Shown here: positions 6,858 through 12,898 of the stretch, one piece after another | Layout: each line of letters begins with the position of its first letter | How positions within the stretch are numbered: position 1 is the first letter of the stretch | Virus record (IMG/VR): IMGVR_UViG_3300031840_000573 | Coordinates: 1-30,381 of that record | Strand: one strand, 5' to 3' | Length of the DNA: 30,381 nucleotides | From: a virus | Position numbers and translations under genes: made by a program | Notes under the pieces: generated by a model | Databases searched by the model: none | What the model was told of the DNA's origin: nothing | What the model saw: the letters and a program-made list of their open reading frames with translations, nothing else

Positions 6858-7340
6858 TCACTCTACGACATGGAGAATCTTTTTTGCTGCTTTGTAGGCG
6901 GCGTGTGCTTCCTCTTGGGTGTCAAAGTGCCCGAGGTAGGTTGTCTTGCCGTTCTTTGTTATGCGAGCCATCCAAGAGTTCCTGCTCTTTACGAAGGTTG
7001 TTCCTGTGGCTTTTGTGTTCCAAGCGTTCTCTTGGCGAGTAACCCAGCGTAGGTTCTCAACACGGTTGTCTTTCCTGTCGTGGTTTATGTGGTCTAACAT
7101 TTTTTTATTCTTCGTGTTTGGAATAAATGTCTTCGCAATAAGGCGATGAACATAGCAAACTTTCTGCTTGCCCCCCACAGACAAGGTTACGATTGAATAA
7201 CCTTCTGTGTGCTTTTGGGGTTTTAGCATTTTCATTTCACCACCTCTTCGGTAGTTGTAAGAATAAATGTTTCCTTTCCTGTCTGCCCCGTAGTTTGGGA
7301 AACCGGGGATGTCTGTGATCTCTTTGCTTTCATTATTCAT
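6858..7340 (-). CDS. HNH homing endonuclease with NUMOD4 and AP2-type domains
   Basis: The product is 160 residues. Residues 8-50 form a NUMOD4-like DNA-binding part (ITDIPGFPNYGADRKGNIYS). Residues 62-108 are the HNH nuclease: VHRLIAKTFIPN, LDHINHDRKDN, then NLRWVTRQEN, with catalytic-type H84 and the conserved Asn residues. Residues 118-153 are AP2-like (SWMARITKNGKTTYLGHFDT). This domain order is standard for free-standing phage homing endonucleases, which cut genomes that lack them and spread by repair. It is the last gene of a minus-strand operon, with AGGAG before the ATG, and ends 28 bases from the shared terminator. No intron or split gene is seen around it. Confidence 0.92.
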   Translation of the reverse strand: MNNESKEITDIPGFPNYGADRKGNIYSYNYRRGGEMKMLKPQKHTEGYSIVTLSVGGKQKVCYVHRLIAKTFIPNTKNKKMLDHINHDRKDNRVENLRWVTRQENAWNTKATGTTFVKSRNSWMARITKNGKTTYLGHFDTQEEAHAAYKAAKKILHVVE

Positions 7341-7351
7341 TTTTATTTCTC

Positions 7352-7756
7352 CTAATCTAATAATGTGAAGACATCGCTGTCTGTTGTGAATGTTGTTGTG
7401 CTGGTTGGTTCAGTTGGAGGCGTGGAAAGATCAACCTCGTTTCCGTCCTCATCAACCCAAACAACCTCTTCTTCTTCATAGAAAATGTTTCCATCTTCGT
7501 CATCGTCGTTTCCGTTGTAGGTTCCACACCAAGAGTTCAGCGGTTCAAAGAAAGCGTGGCTGACTTTGTAGCCCTGCTTTATGAGGAACTGACTTGTAGT
7601 AAGTGGAGGACAGTTGCGAGACTCAAAATAAAACTCAATAAAATCTTCGCTATTGCTACGAACTTCAAAGTTCTTTCCTTCATAATCATAAATGCTTGGC
7701 TTTTCCAAGCCGTTAGGAATGTTGATCCTAACTGTGTTCTTTACCCAGTTTGCCAT
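7352..7756 (-). CDS. Api92/YubB-like (DUF1281-type) protein
   Basis: The product is 134 residues. It opens with MANWVKNTVRI, as Api92-like proteins typically do (MANWxxN). Residues 40-82 hold the second hallmark: FYFESRNCPPLTTSQFLIK, then HAFFEPLNSWCGTYNG, matching the pattern of a WSPP-like segment followed by a strand and a FEP-G/C-G segment in the YubB ferredoxin-like fold. The C-terminal 45 residues are acidic and Thr/Ser-rich, probably disordered. These proteins are common on phages and plasmids, and their function is not established. It sits between the sigma-like and HNH genes, with GGAG before the start and 11 bases to the next gene. Assignment is from motif memory. Confidence 0.7.
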   Translation of the reverse strand: MANWVKNTVRINIPNGLEKPSIYDYEGKNFEVRSNSEDFIEFYFESRNCPPLTTSQFLIKQGYKVSHAFFEPLNSWCGTYNGNDDDEDGNIFYEEEEVVWVDEDGNEVDLSTPPTEPTSTTTFTTDSDVFTLLD

Positions 7757-7757
7757 T

Positions 7758-8396
7758 TTAGTTCTCCTTTACTTGTGCGTTGAAACGCTTGACTAACTTT
7801 CTGTAACGGTAGTTTAGAGACTGCTCTGTCTTTACACCGCAAATAGCAAGGGCAACTTCCTTTGGTAGTAGCCTTGCCTTCCAAAGCACAAGGGCTTTGT
7901 CGGTGTCTGTTTGAATCCACTCGTTATGCTTCTCCCAAAGTTCTCTGACCTTGCGGGAGATCTCAACATAAGTAGTTTCATTTGTCTTTTCGTGGTTCAT
8001 GGCTATTGTCTCCTTTTGATTTGCTCTCTTTGCAATAAGCCTGTCTTCTGGTGTTGGTGCCTCTTCGTTCTCCACTGGGAAAACCGCAGGGGCTTCTCTT
8101 CTCAATCTAAAATAACGCTGCTTGTTTTTGATCCAGTTCTCAAAACTCTTCAATAAATACTGCTCTACTGCCTTGTCGTTGTTTATGGGAAATAACTTAT
8201 TCTCATCAACGCACTCAACAAAGAACTGGGAAGACACTTCTCTAATGGTGTCAGCGTCTCTCTGGTTGTCTGGGGCGAAGACAATCTGCTTGTAAGTCCA
8301 AAGCAGCGTGCTCCTCTTGCCCTTTCGTAGAGCCAAGTAGTAGTCCGCTATGCCCCTCCCTGACTTGTTCCTAAAAATAAAGTCTCTGTGATTCAT
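7758..8396 (-). CDS. Divergent sigma-factor-like protein
   Basis: The product is 212 residues from the ATG at 8396; the frame stays open to a TTG at 8456, but ATG is preferred. Residues 48-101 resemble sigma-70 region 2 (DADTIREVSSQFFVE ... AVEQYLLKSFENWI ... NKQRYFRLRRE). A linker with PTPEDRLIAK (115-123) resembles the segment before region 4 in ECF-type sigmas. The C-terminus (177-206, LPKEVALAICGVKTEQSLNY plus YRKLVKRF) could be a degenerate region 4 HTH. The match is architectural and weak in detail. It is the first gene of the minus operon, behind a near-consensus host-type promoter, so it would be made early by host polymerase. It may redirect host RNA polymerase or may be an unrelated DNA-binding protein. 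Confidence 0.55.
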   Translation of the reverse strand: MNHRDFIFRNKSGRGIADYYLALRKGKRSTLLWTYKQIVFAPDNQRDADTIREVSSQFFVECVDENKLFPINNDKAVEQYLLKSFENWIKNKQRYFRLRREAPAVFPVENEEAPTPEDRLIAKRANQKETIAMNHEKTNETTYVEISRKVRELWEKHNEWIQTDTDKALVLWKARLLPKEVALAICGVKTEQSLNYRYRKLVKRFNAQVKEN

Positions 8397-8501
8397 TGTT
8401 CTTGGTTCCTTGCAGGGTTGTTCCTTGCCTGCTCTATTAGTAAGTAGTCTCAACAAAACTCAACGGCAACAAAAAGTTCAACTTTCTTTCGTTATGTTAT
8501 T

Positions 8502-8530
8502 ATTCTACTCATTTCTTTTCTAAATGTCAA
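8502..8530 (-). promoter_or_regulatory. Near-consensus sigma-70 promoter for the minus-strand operon
   Basis: On the minus strand TTGACA (8525-8530) is separated by exactly 17 bases from TAGAAT (8502-8507). This is one mismatch from the bacterial housekeeping consensus TTGACA-17-TATAAT. Transcription would start near 8495 and run into the sigma-like, Api92-like and HNH genes with a leader of about 100 bases. Confidence 0.85.
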
Positions 8531-8539
8531 GTAGAAGTT

Positions 8540-8563
8540 ATTACAAAATGTTTGTCTATTGAC
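8540..8563 (+). promoter_or_regulatory. Putative phage promoter motif, copy D
   Basis: ATTACAAAATGTTTGTCTATTG is an exact match to the consensus ACAAAnnnTTTnTnTATT. It lies on the plus strand, ten bases from the -35 box of the divergent minus-strand promoter, and faces the small genes and the methyltransferase. A leader hairpin starts at its end. Confidence 0.5.
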
Positions 8564-8570
8564 CCGTCAA
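8559..8570. promoter_or_regulatory. Palindrome TTGACccGTCAA, operator candidate 1
   Basis: Five-base arms TTGAC and GTCAA flank a two-base spacer. The same arms recur at 8622-8633, with a centre-to-centre distance of 63 bases, which is six turns of B-DNA. Both lie between divergent transcription units. A repressor or activator dimer site is inferred. Confidence 0.4.
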
Positions 8571-8596
8571 GGTTATTGCTGAACCAAAAAGGTCAA
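8559..8596 (+). promoter_or_regulatory. Nested leader hairpin after motif D
   Basis: TTGACC (8559-8564) pairs with GGTCAA (8591-8596), and inside it GGTT (8571-8574) pairs with AACC (8582-8585). It follows promoter motif D directly, as the hairpins after motifs A, B and C do. It overlaps one of the two TTGACnnGTCAA palindromes, so the DNA-level and RNA-level readings compete. Confidence 0.35.
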
Positions 8597-8621
8597 AGAA
8601 AGTTGCTGGATTCTTTTCTAC

Positions 8622-8633
8622 TTGACAAGTCAA
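8622..8633. promoter_or_regulatory. Palindrome TTGACaaGTCAA, operator candidate 2
   Basis: Same arms as the site at 8559-8570. The left part reads TTGACA, a perfect -35 box on the plus strand, but no good -10 box follows at 16 to 18 bases. It directly abuts the first leader-hairpin repeat. A half site (TTGAC) also forms the -35 box of the minus-strand promoter at 8525-8530. Confidence 0.4.
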
Positions 8634-8692
8634 ATGTGTCTTATTGTTGTGTAGCCTGCGAGCAACAATAAGCAAAGACCAACAAGAAAGCA
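8634..8692 (+). repeat. Leader hairpin repeat, copy 1
   Basis: Starts ATGTGTCTTATT. CTTATTGTTG (8640-8649) pairs perfectly with CAACAATAAG (8663-8672) around a 13-base loop, followed by AGACCAACAAGAAAGCA. Copy 2 at 9033 has the same opening, the same outer six stem pairs and the same downstream tract, but a different inner stem and loop. It lies just before the ribosome binding site of the gene at 8707. Confidence 0.65.
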
Positions 8693-8706
8693 TAAGAGGA
8701 GGCTGG

Positions 8707-9006
8707 ATGGGGGTGCCAAGAAGAACTAACTACACTCGTTATGATGTTAGGACGCTGGAAGAAATAATCAAACCTGAACTATTAGAGACTTGGAACTCAA
8801 ACAGAAACACCTACACCTTCCAAACTATTTCAGTAAAATACAATGTTGAACAAGGTCTTCTAATGATCCTTGTTAGTTCTTTGTGGGAGACATTCAAAGA
8901 AACTTATGAGGCAAACAATAAAGACGGAACTTATTTGAACTGGAAAGAATACAGAAACAACGAAGGTTCTATTCAGTCGCTCACAAAAAAAGATCAACTA
9001 TTTTAG
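8707..9006 (+). CDS. Small hypothetical protein, first gene of the plus-strand accessory run
   Basis: The product is 99 residues from the ATG at 8707, chosen because AGAGGAGG lies just upstream; the frame is open further back to a TTG inside the leader hairpin, which is an unlikely start. The N-terminus is basic (VPRRTNYTRYDVR), and the middle is helical with a hydrophobic core (YNVEQGLLMILVSSLWETF). No family is recognised. It is more AT-rich than the capsid and tail genes. It is probably co-expressed with the next genes from motif D. Confidence 0.6.
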   Translation: MGVPRRTNYTRYDVRTLEEIIKPELLETWNSNRNTYTFQTISVKYNVEQGLLMILVSSLWETFKETYEANNKDGTYLNWKEYRNNEGSIQSLTKKDQLF

Positions 9007-9032
9007 TTTTCTTTTTCATTTGAGGATCGTAG

Positions 9033-9086
9033 ATGTGTCTTATTATGACTGGAAGGAATAATAAGCAGCAAGCCAACAAGGAAACA
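9033..9086 (+). repeat. Leader hairpin repeat, copy 2
   Basis: Starts ATGTGTCTTATT. CTTATTAT (9039-9046) pairs with ATAATAAG (9058-9065) around an 11-base loop, followed by AGCCAACAAGGAAACA. Compared with copy 1, the inner stem has changed on both sides so that pairing is kept. It lies just before the gene at 9090. Confidence 0.65.
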
Positions 9087-9089
9087 AAA

Positions 9090-9293
9090 ATGATGACTGA
9101 ACAAGGATTATTCTCTCACCAACAAATACTAACTTGGTTTGGTTTGAGAAGACTTTATTTAGAGAAAATAACTAAAAACAAAGAGACATTTGAAGAAACT
9201 AAACTTTCTTTGACAGAACTGACTGAAATAACTTTGGACTTGGAAGACATTCTAAATGCTATTATTTCAGCAGCAGAAGACATTTATGAATAG
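9090..9293 (+). CDS. Small helical hypothetical protein, 67 residues
   Basis: Start chosen at the ATG at 9090 (a second ATG follows at once), because AAGGAAAC sits eight bases upstream and the longer frame from 9033 begins inside the leader hairpin. The product is rich in Glu, Leu, Ile and Lys and probably forms two or three helices (LTELTEITLDLEDILNAIIS). No motif is recognised. AT-rich like its neighbours. The stop is followed within 11 bases by the start of the next gene. Confidence 0.6.
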   Translation: MMTEQGLFSHQQILTWFGLRRLYLEKITKNKETFEETKLSLTELTEITLDLEDILNAIISAAEDIYE

Positions 9294-9304
9294 GAGGAAA
9301 TGTA

Positions 9305-9538
9305 ATGAACCAAGAAGTTATTGATTTTTTAGACAAACTTATTAGAGAGGCTGAAAGCCTACCAGACTTACAAGACAACCAACTTATTTCTCTTTGGAAA
9401 AGAAAACTTGTAAATGAAGCAAACAACTTACGACACAAGGTAATCAATAGAGACTTTGATGAACTTATGTTGGAAATAGAAACAACCTTGAAGGGTTCAG
9501 TAGAACCAAGAACAGACAGAGGAGAACCAGAATGCTAA
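9305..9538 (+). CDS. Small charged helical protein upstream of the methyltransferase
   Basis: The product is 77 residues, start set by TAGGAGG. Sequence is helical and charged (VIDFLDKLIREAESLPDLQD, then LWKRKLVNEANNLRHKV). Its last seven bases overlap the methyltransferase start, so the two are translationally coupled. No family is recognised. Given the coupling it may act with or modulate the methyltransferase, but this is inferred from arrangement only. Confidence 0.6.
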   Translation: MNQEVIDFLDKLIREAESLPDLQDNQLISLWKRKLVNEANNLRHKVINRDFDELMLEIETTLKGSVEPRTDRGEPEC

Positions 9539-10578
9539 ATGAACTTTATTTGAGTGAGTGCTTTGAAAAGATCAAAACCCTCCCAGACAACAGCGTAGGT
9601 TCTATTGTAAGTGATCCACCCTACCTTATTGACTTTATGAATAAGAAGTGGGACAACCAAGAATCCCCAGTAGGAAAGAAAGAGTTTTGGTTAGAAGTAA
9701 AAAGAGTCCTAAAACCCGGTGCTCACTGTGCTATTTTTGGACACAGCAGAACACACCATAGAGTTATGGTTGCTATGGAAGACGCTGGCTTTGAGATCAG
9801 GGACACTATGATGTGGCTCTATGGAAGCGGATTTCCTAAATCACACAACATAGGAAAGGCTATTGACAAGTTGGAGGGCAATAAAAGAGAAGTAGTTGGA
9901 AACAACCCAAACCACAGAGAGACTGATGCTCTTTACAAGTTAGGGTTTCAGGGAGGCAAAGGTTCAGGCATAATAACAAAAGGCAATAGTAAATGGGAAG
10001 GTTGGGGCACAGCACTCAAACCAGCCTACGAGCCAATCATTATTGCGAGAAAGCCTATTGAGAAGAAACTAACCGTAGCCAAGAATGTTTTGAAGTGGGG
10101 CGTTGGTGGAATCAACATAGAGGGTTGTAGGGTAGGAACAGAGCAGATGCCCGCTATTACAACCAAGACAGAGACTACTGCTATTGGTTGGGAAAAGAAA
10201 GGCTACACTACCCCAGCCGCAACAGGTCGCTTCCCCGCAAATGTTATGATTGATGAAGAGTCAGGTAAGATGCTTGACGAGCAGAGTAAGGAAGCCAGCC
10301 GCTTCTTCTATTGTCCCAAGGTCAGCAAGAAGGAAAGGAATGTAGCGGGAAAGAACAACCACCCCACAGTCAAACCTATTGCTCTTATGCGCTATTTGAT
10401 TCGTCTTATTACACCACCCGGAGAAATCTGCTTTGACCCCTTTATGGGTTCAGGCACAACCGGAATGGCTGCTGTCTTGGAAGAAAGAGACTTTATTGGG
10501 ATTGAAATGAACGAAGACTATTTAGAGATTGCCAAAGCCCGAATAGAATGGGCAAAGAAGGAGGCGAAAGATGAGTGA
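9532..10578 (+). CDS. Orphan DNA methyltransferase, beta-class (N6-adenine or N4-cytosine)
   Basis: The product is 348 residues. The catalytic motif IV DPPY is near the N-terminus (28-31), the AdoMet-binding motif FMGSGTT is near the C-terminus (304-310) and is followed by FIGIEMNEDYLEIAKARI, and HPTVKP (277-282) precedes it. Order IV then I with the target-recognition region between them (about 100-270) defines the beta class. DPPY favours adenine N6 methylation. No restriction enzyme gene is nearby, so its likely roles are protection of phage DNA from host restriction or timing of expression or packaging. It overlaps genes on both sides (seven and eight bases), marking it as part of one operon. 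Confidence 0.92.
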   Translation: MLNELYLSECFEKIKTLPDNSVGSIVSDPPYLIDFMNKKWDNQESPVGKKEFWLEVKRVLKPGAHCAIFGHSRTHHRVMVAMEDAGFEIRDTMMWLYGSGFPKSHNIGKAIDKLEGNKREVVGNNPNHRETDALYKLGFQGGKGSGIITKGNSKWEGWGTALKPAYEPIIIARKPIEKKLTVAKNVLKWGVGGINIEGCRVGTEQMPAITTKTETTAIGWEKKGYTTPAATGRFPANVMIDEESGKMLDEQSKEASRFFYCPKVSKKERNVAGKNNHPTVKPIALMRYLIRLITPPGEICFDPFMGSGTTGMAAVLEERDFIGIEMNEDYLEIAKARIEWAKKEAKDE

Positions 10579-11707
10579 GAAAACCCGTTTGAATGAAGTC
10601 GCCATAGAAGCACAAAAGGTCTTTGACGACATGGGAGACGCAAGGGCTTATCTGTTTCTTATTGGAATGGAGCAGGTGCCAGCAAAGTTAGTTGCTTTGC
10701 AGCAAGAAAAGAAGAACTTGACGCCAAAGGAAAAAGCCAAGTTCTTAAAACAAAGAGCAACTTATTACACTATGATGCAGCCAAACCGTTTGGAAACAAC
10801 AATCCAAGCAGGCATAGCAGATGAAGACCCAAGGCTTTTACAGGCATTAGAGGCTGCTGGTGTCAAGGACGCACAGGGCGAACCTTACACTTTTGAGACA
10901 CTAAAACTAAAAGTAAAGTTCAACGAAAAAGCGCCTTACATGAGAGCAAAGCCAGAGGCTCTTTACCAACTGGCAAGAGCGATCCAAGAGCCCGGTAGAA
11001 GAGGCGAGAAGGATGTAGCAAAGGTCGTCGCTATTGAGGCTCCCTTGTTTGCTATGCAACTGGATCACAGAGCGGGAGAAGGCTATGATGAGGTTACAGG
11101 TAAAAGGGTTCAGGGCTCCTATGGAATAAAAGACGCGGAGAAGCAAAAGCAAAAAGACACAATAGCATTTATGCGAGGAGAAGGTGGCAAAGACTTTTTA
11201 AAGAAGGTAATCAAAGGAGAAGACATAGACACAAAGACTATGGAAGACGCAAGACAAAAGTGGATTGAATACAACCGACCAACAGAGCAGCACGACACAA
11301 AACACTTCTTAAAAACTTGGGGTTCGCATGGTTATTCTTTTAGCCCAGAGTTGGCTATGAAGGAAACAGGAAAGGAGATGGATCGTTTTCAGTTTGACAA
11401 AATAACAGAAACCCCACCTCCTTACGCAAAGGATTACCGAACCTTTACAAGGACGCAGTTGTTAGAAGAGTTGATGCCAATAATGGAGGCTTACAGAAAG
11501 ACCCGCACTGGTTACAGCGGAGACACCGAGGGGACTATTGGAGACATTCTTAAACTGCCAGAGGACACGCAGCCACCACCACCAAAGGCAGTAATAACGG
11601 AGACTGGTGCCGCGATTGCTGATGTCCATTACGAGGAAGAAGAGCAGGAAAGTTTAGAAGACTTTTTCTCAAAGAGCCTTGTTGAGTTAGAAGAAGAAAA
11701 CGAATAA
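10571..11707 (+). CDS. Hypothetical protein, 378 residues, coupled to the methyltransferase
   Basis: The start overlaps the methyltransferase stop by eight bases and has AAGGAGG upstream inside that gene. The N-terminal 250 residues are charged and helical (LQQEKKNLTPKEKAKFLKQR, and GSYGIKDAEKQKQKDT). Residues 280-330 contain PPPYAKDYRTFTRTQLLEEL, then a Pro-rich linker (DTQPPPPKA), and the end is strongly acidic (EEEEQESLEDFF, then LVELEEENE). I recognise no domain. It is the last gene before the capsid promoter region. A minor virion protein or a partner of the methyltransferase are both possible; nothing in the sequence decides. Confidence 0.7.
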   Translation: MSEKTRLNEVAIEAQKVFDDMGDARAYLFLIGMEQVPAKLVALQQEKKNLTPKEKAKFLKQRATYYTMMQPNRLETTIQAGIADEDPRLLQALEAAGVKDAQGEPYTFETLKLKVKFNEKAPYMRAKPEALYQLARAIQEPGRRGEKDVAKVVAIEAPLFAMQLDHRAGEGYDEVTGKRVQGSYGIKDAEKQKQKDTIAFMRGEGGKDFLKKVIKGEDIDTKTMEDARQKWIEYNRPTEQHDTKHFLKTWGSHGYSFSPELAMKETGKEMDRFQFDKITETPPPYAKDYRTFTRTQLLEELMPIMEAYRKTRTGYSGDTEGTIGDILKLPEDTQPPPPKAVITETGAAIADVHYEEEEQESLEDFFSKSLVELEEENE

Positions 11708-11710
11708 AGT

Positions 11711-11734
11711 TTTACAAACCTTTTTATTATTGAC
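11711..11734 (+). promoter_or_regulatory. Putative phage promoter motif, copy B (capsid promoter)
   Basis: TTTACAAACCTTTTTATTATTG begins three bases after the preceding stop and matches ACAAAnnnTTTnTnTATT with one difference. A ten-pair hairpin follows directly. It lies about 115 bases upstream of the major capsid gene, with no terminator before it. Confidence 0.55.
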
Positions 11735-11766
11735 GGCTGGGCTTCATAAAGAACAACCCAGTTGTC
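11732..11766 (+). promoter_or_regulatory. Leader hairpin of the capsid mRNA
   Basis: GACGGCTGGG (11732-11741) pairs with CCCAGTTGTC (11757-11766), two pairs being G-U, around a 15-base loop. A second fold is possible: GTTG/TCC (11761-11767) with GGA/CAAC (11778-11786), which uses the same right arm, so the two exclude each other. The rest of the 11708-11850 gap is A-rich with no reading frame; the capsid ribosome binding site AAAGGA lies near 11837-11842. Confidence 0.45.
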
Positions 11767-11850
11767 CTTGCGCTTTTGGACTCAACACGAGCAACCATTA
11801 AGAAAGAACAAGAACCCTCGTAATCTAACTTTTCATAAAGGAATAAACTA

Positions 11851-12888
11851 ATGCCTATTACACTAACCGGCATCAGCAACGACATCCTTTCTACCACAAT
11901 CTACGAGATCGCTGACGAGGTGAGCGAGGCGCTTTTTGAGACCACGCCGTTCCTTTCAGTTGCTCGTAAGTTGGGGAAGGTCAAGTCCTTCTCCGGTGGC
12001 TACAAACTTGTCGTCCCTGTTGAGACTGCCGAACACTCTAATGTTACTGTCCTTGATTCAGGCTGGGAAGCCTTGGATCTTTCTGTCCGCGACTTCACCG
12101 AGCAGGCTGAATACGACTGGACACGAATCGCGATCCCCGTCCTTATCTCTGGGCGTGAGGAAGCCGAGAACCGTGGCGACAAGGCGATCATTGATCTCGC
12201 CGAGGCTCGCTACAAGAACGCTATGTCTGCTCTTATGCGTCAGGTCAATAAGCAGATCGTTGCTAATGACTCCACCTTCACCGAGATGGGAACCCTAAAC
12301 GGCAACCTTACTGCTGGTGCTGGCGGTGTTGCGACCGGTCTCCTTGAAGCCGTTGATCCGGGTGCTGCTTCCGGCAACACTATGGGCGGTCTTGCCCGTG
12401 GTCTTGTTCCGGGTCTTCGCAACCAGTTTGAGTCTGCTGGCGGAACTTTCGCTATTTCCCAACTCTTTGAGATTGAGGCGAAGGCTTCTACGGTTATGCC
12501 TGCTGGTGGCGACGGTGGTCGCTTCCACCTCACGCTCGCAAGCCCCAACGCTTATGTGTCCTACCGTAACGCCCTCTTCACACAGGAGCGCTACATTGAC
12601 GCTACGAGCCTTGACGCTTCCGGCGTAACATCATTACAGTTCTCGTCAGGCGTAATGATGCCAGAGCGTTCCCTCCCCACCTCCGGTGCGGCTGGTGATG
12701 CTATTAACTCATTCATGCTTCTCAACCTTGACGGCATCTGCCTCTATGTCCATGACGGCGCAGACTTCACCTTCACTGGCTTTGAGAACATCAGTGGCTA
12801 CGACGGCAGGTATGGTAGAATCCTGTTCATGGGCGGTCTAACTGCCAACCACCTTGGCTCTTCTGGGCTAATCACCAACGCAGGATAA
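11851..12888 (+). CDS. Major capsid protein
   Basis: The product is 345 residues. It forms the icosahedral shell. The N-terminus (MPITLTGISNDILSTTIYEI) is followed by a region like the long-helix and E-loop part of HK97-fold coats (ALFETTPFLSVARKLGKVKS, then FTEQAEYDWTRIAIPVLIS). The C-terminal half is Gly/Ala-rich with a beta-strand character (SFMLLNLDGICLYVHDGADF) ending in GYDGRYGRILFMGGL. The codon choice is more uniform and GC-richer than in flanking genes, as expected for the most expressed protein. It has its own promoter-like motif and leader hairpin, and the decoration gene follows after ten bases. Length and place agree with a podovirus coat; exact subfamily is not decided. Confidence 0.88.
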   Translation: MPITLTGISNDILSTTIYEIADEVSEALFETTPFLSVARKLGKVKSFSGGYKLVVPVETAEHSNVTVLDSGWEALDLSVRDFTEQAEYDWTRIAIPVLISGREEAENRGDKAIIDLAEARYKNAMSALMRQVNKQIVANDSTFTEMGTLNGNLTAGAGGVATGLLEAVDPGAASGNTMGGLARGLVPGLRNQFESAGGTFAISQLFEIEAKASTVMPAGGDGGRFHLTLASPNAYVSYRNALFTQERYIDATSLDASGVTSLQFSSGVMMPERSLPTSGAAGDAINSFMLLNLDGICLYVHDGADFTFTGFENISGYDGRYGRILFMGGLTANHLGSSGLITNAG

Positions 12889-12898
12889 GGAGAATAAA

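Noticed and set aside
8397-8456. TTG at 8456 as the start of the sigma-like gene
   Set aside because: The 20 added residues have no sigma-like features and the ATG at 8396 is a stronger start codon. The longer form cannot be fully excluded.
8622-8655. Plus-strand sigma-70 promoter starting at TTGACA 8622
   Set aside because: The -35 box is perfect but no acceptable -10 box occurs at 16 to 18 bases. The TTGACA is better explained as part of the TTGACnnGTCAA palindrome.
9033-9092. Upstream ATG at 9033 as the start of the 67-residue protein
   Set aside because: This ATG is inside the leader hairpin repeat and has no ribosome binding site; the same repeat at 8634 has an ATG that leads nowhere. 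The ATG at 9090 has AAGGA at the right distance.
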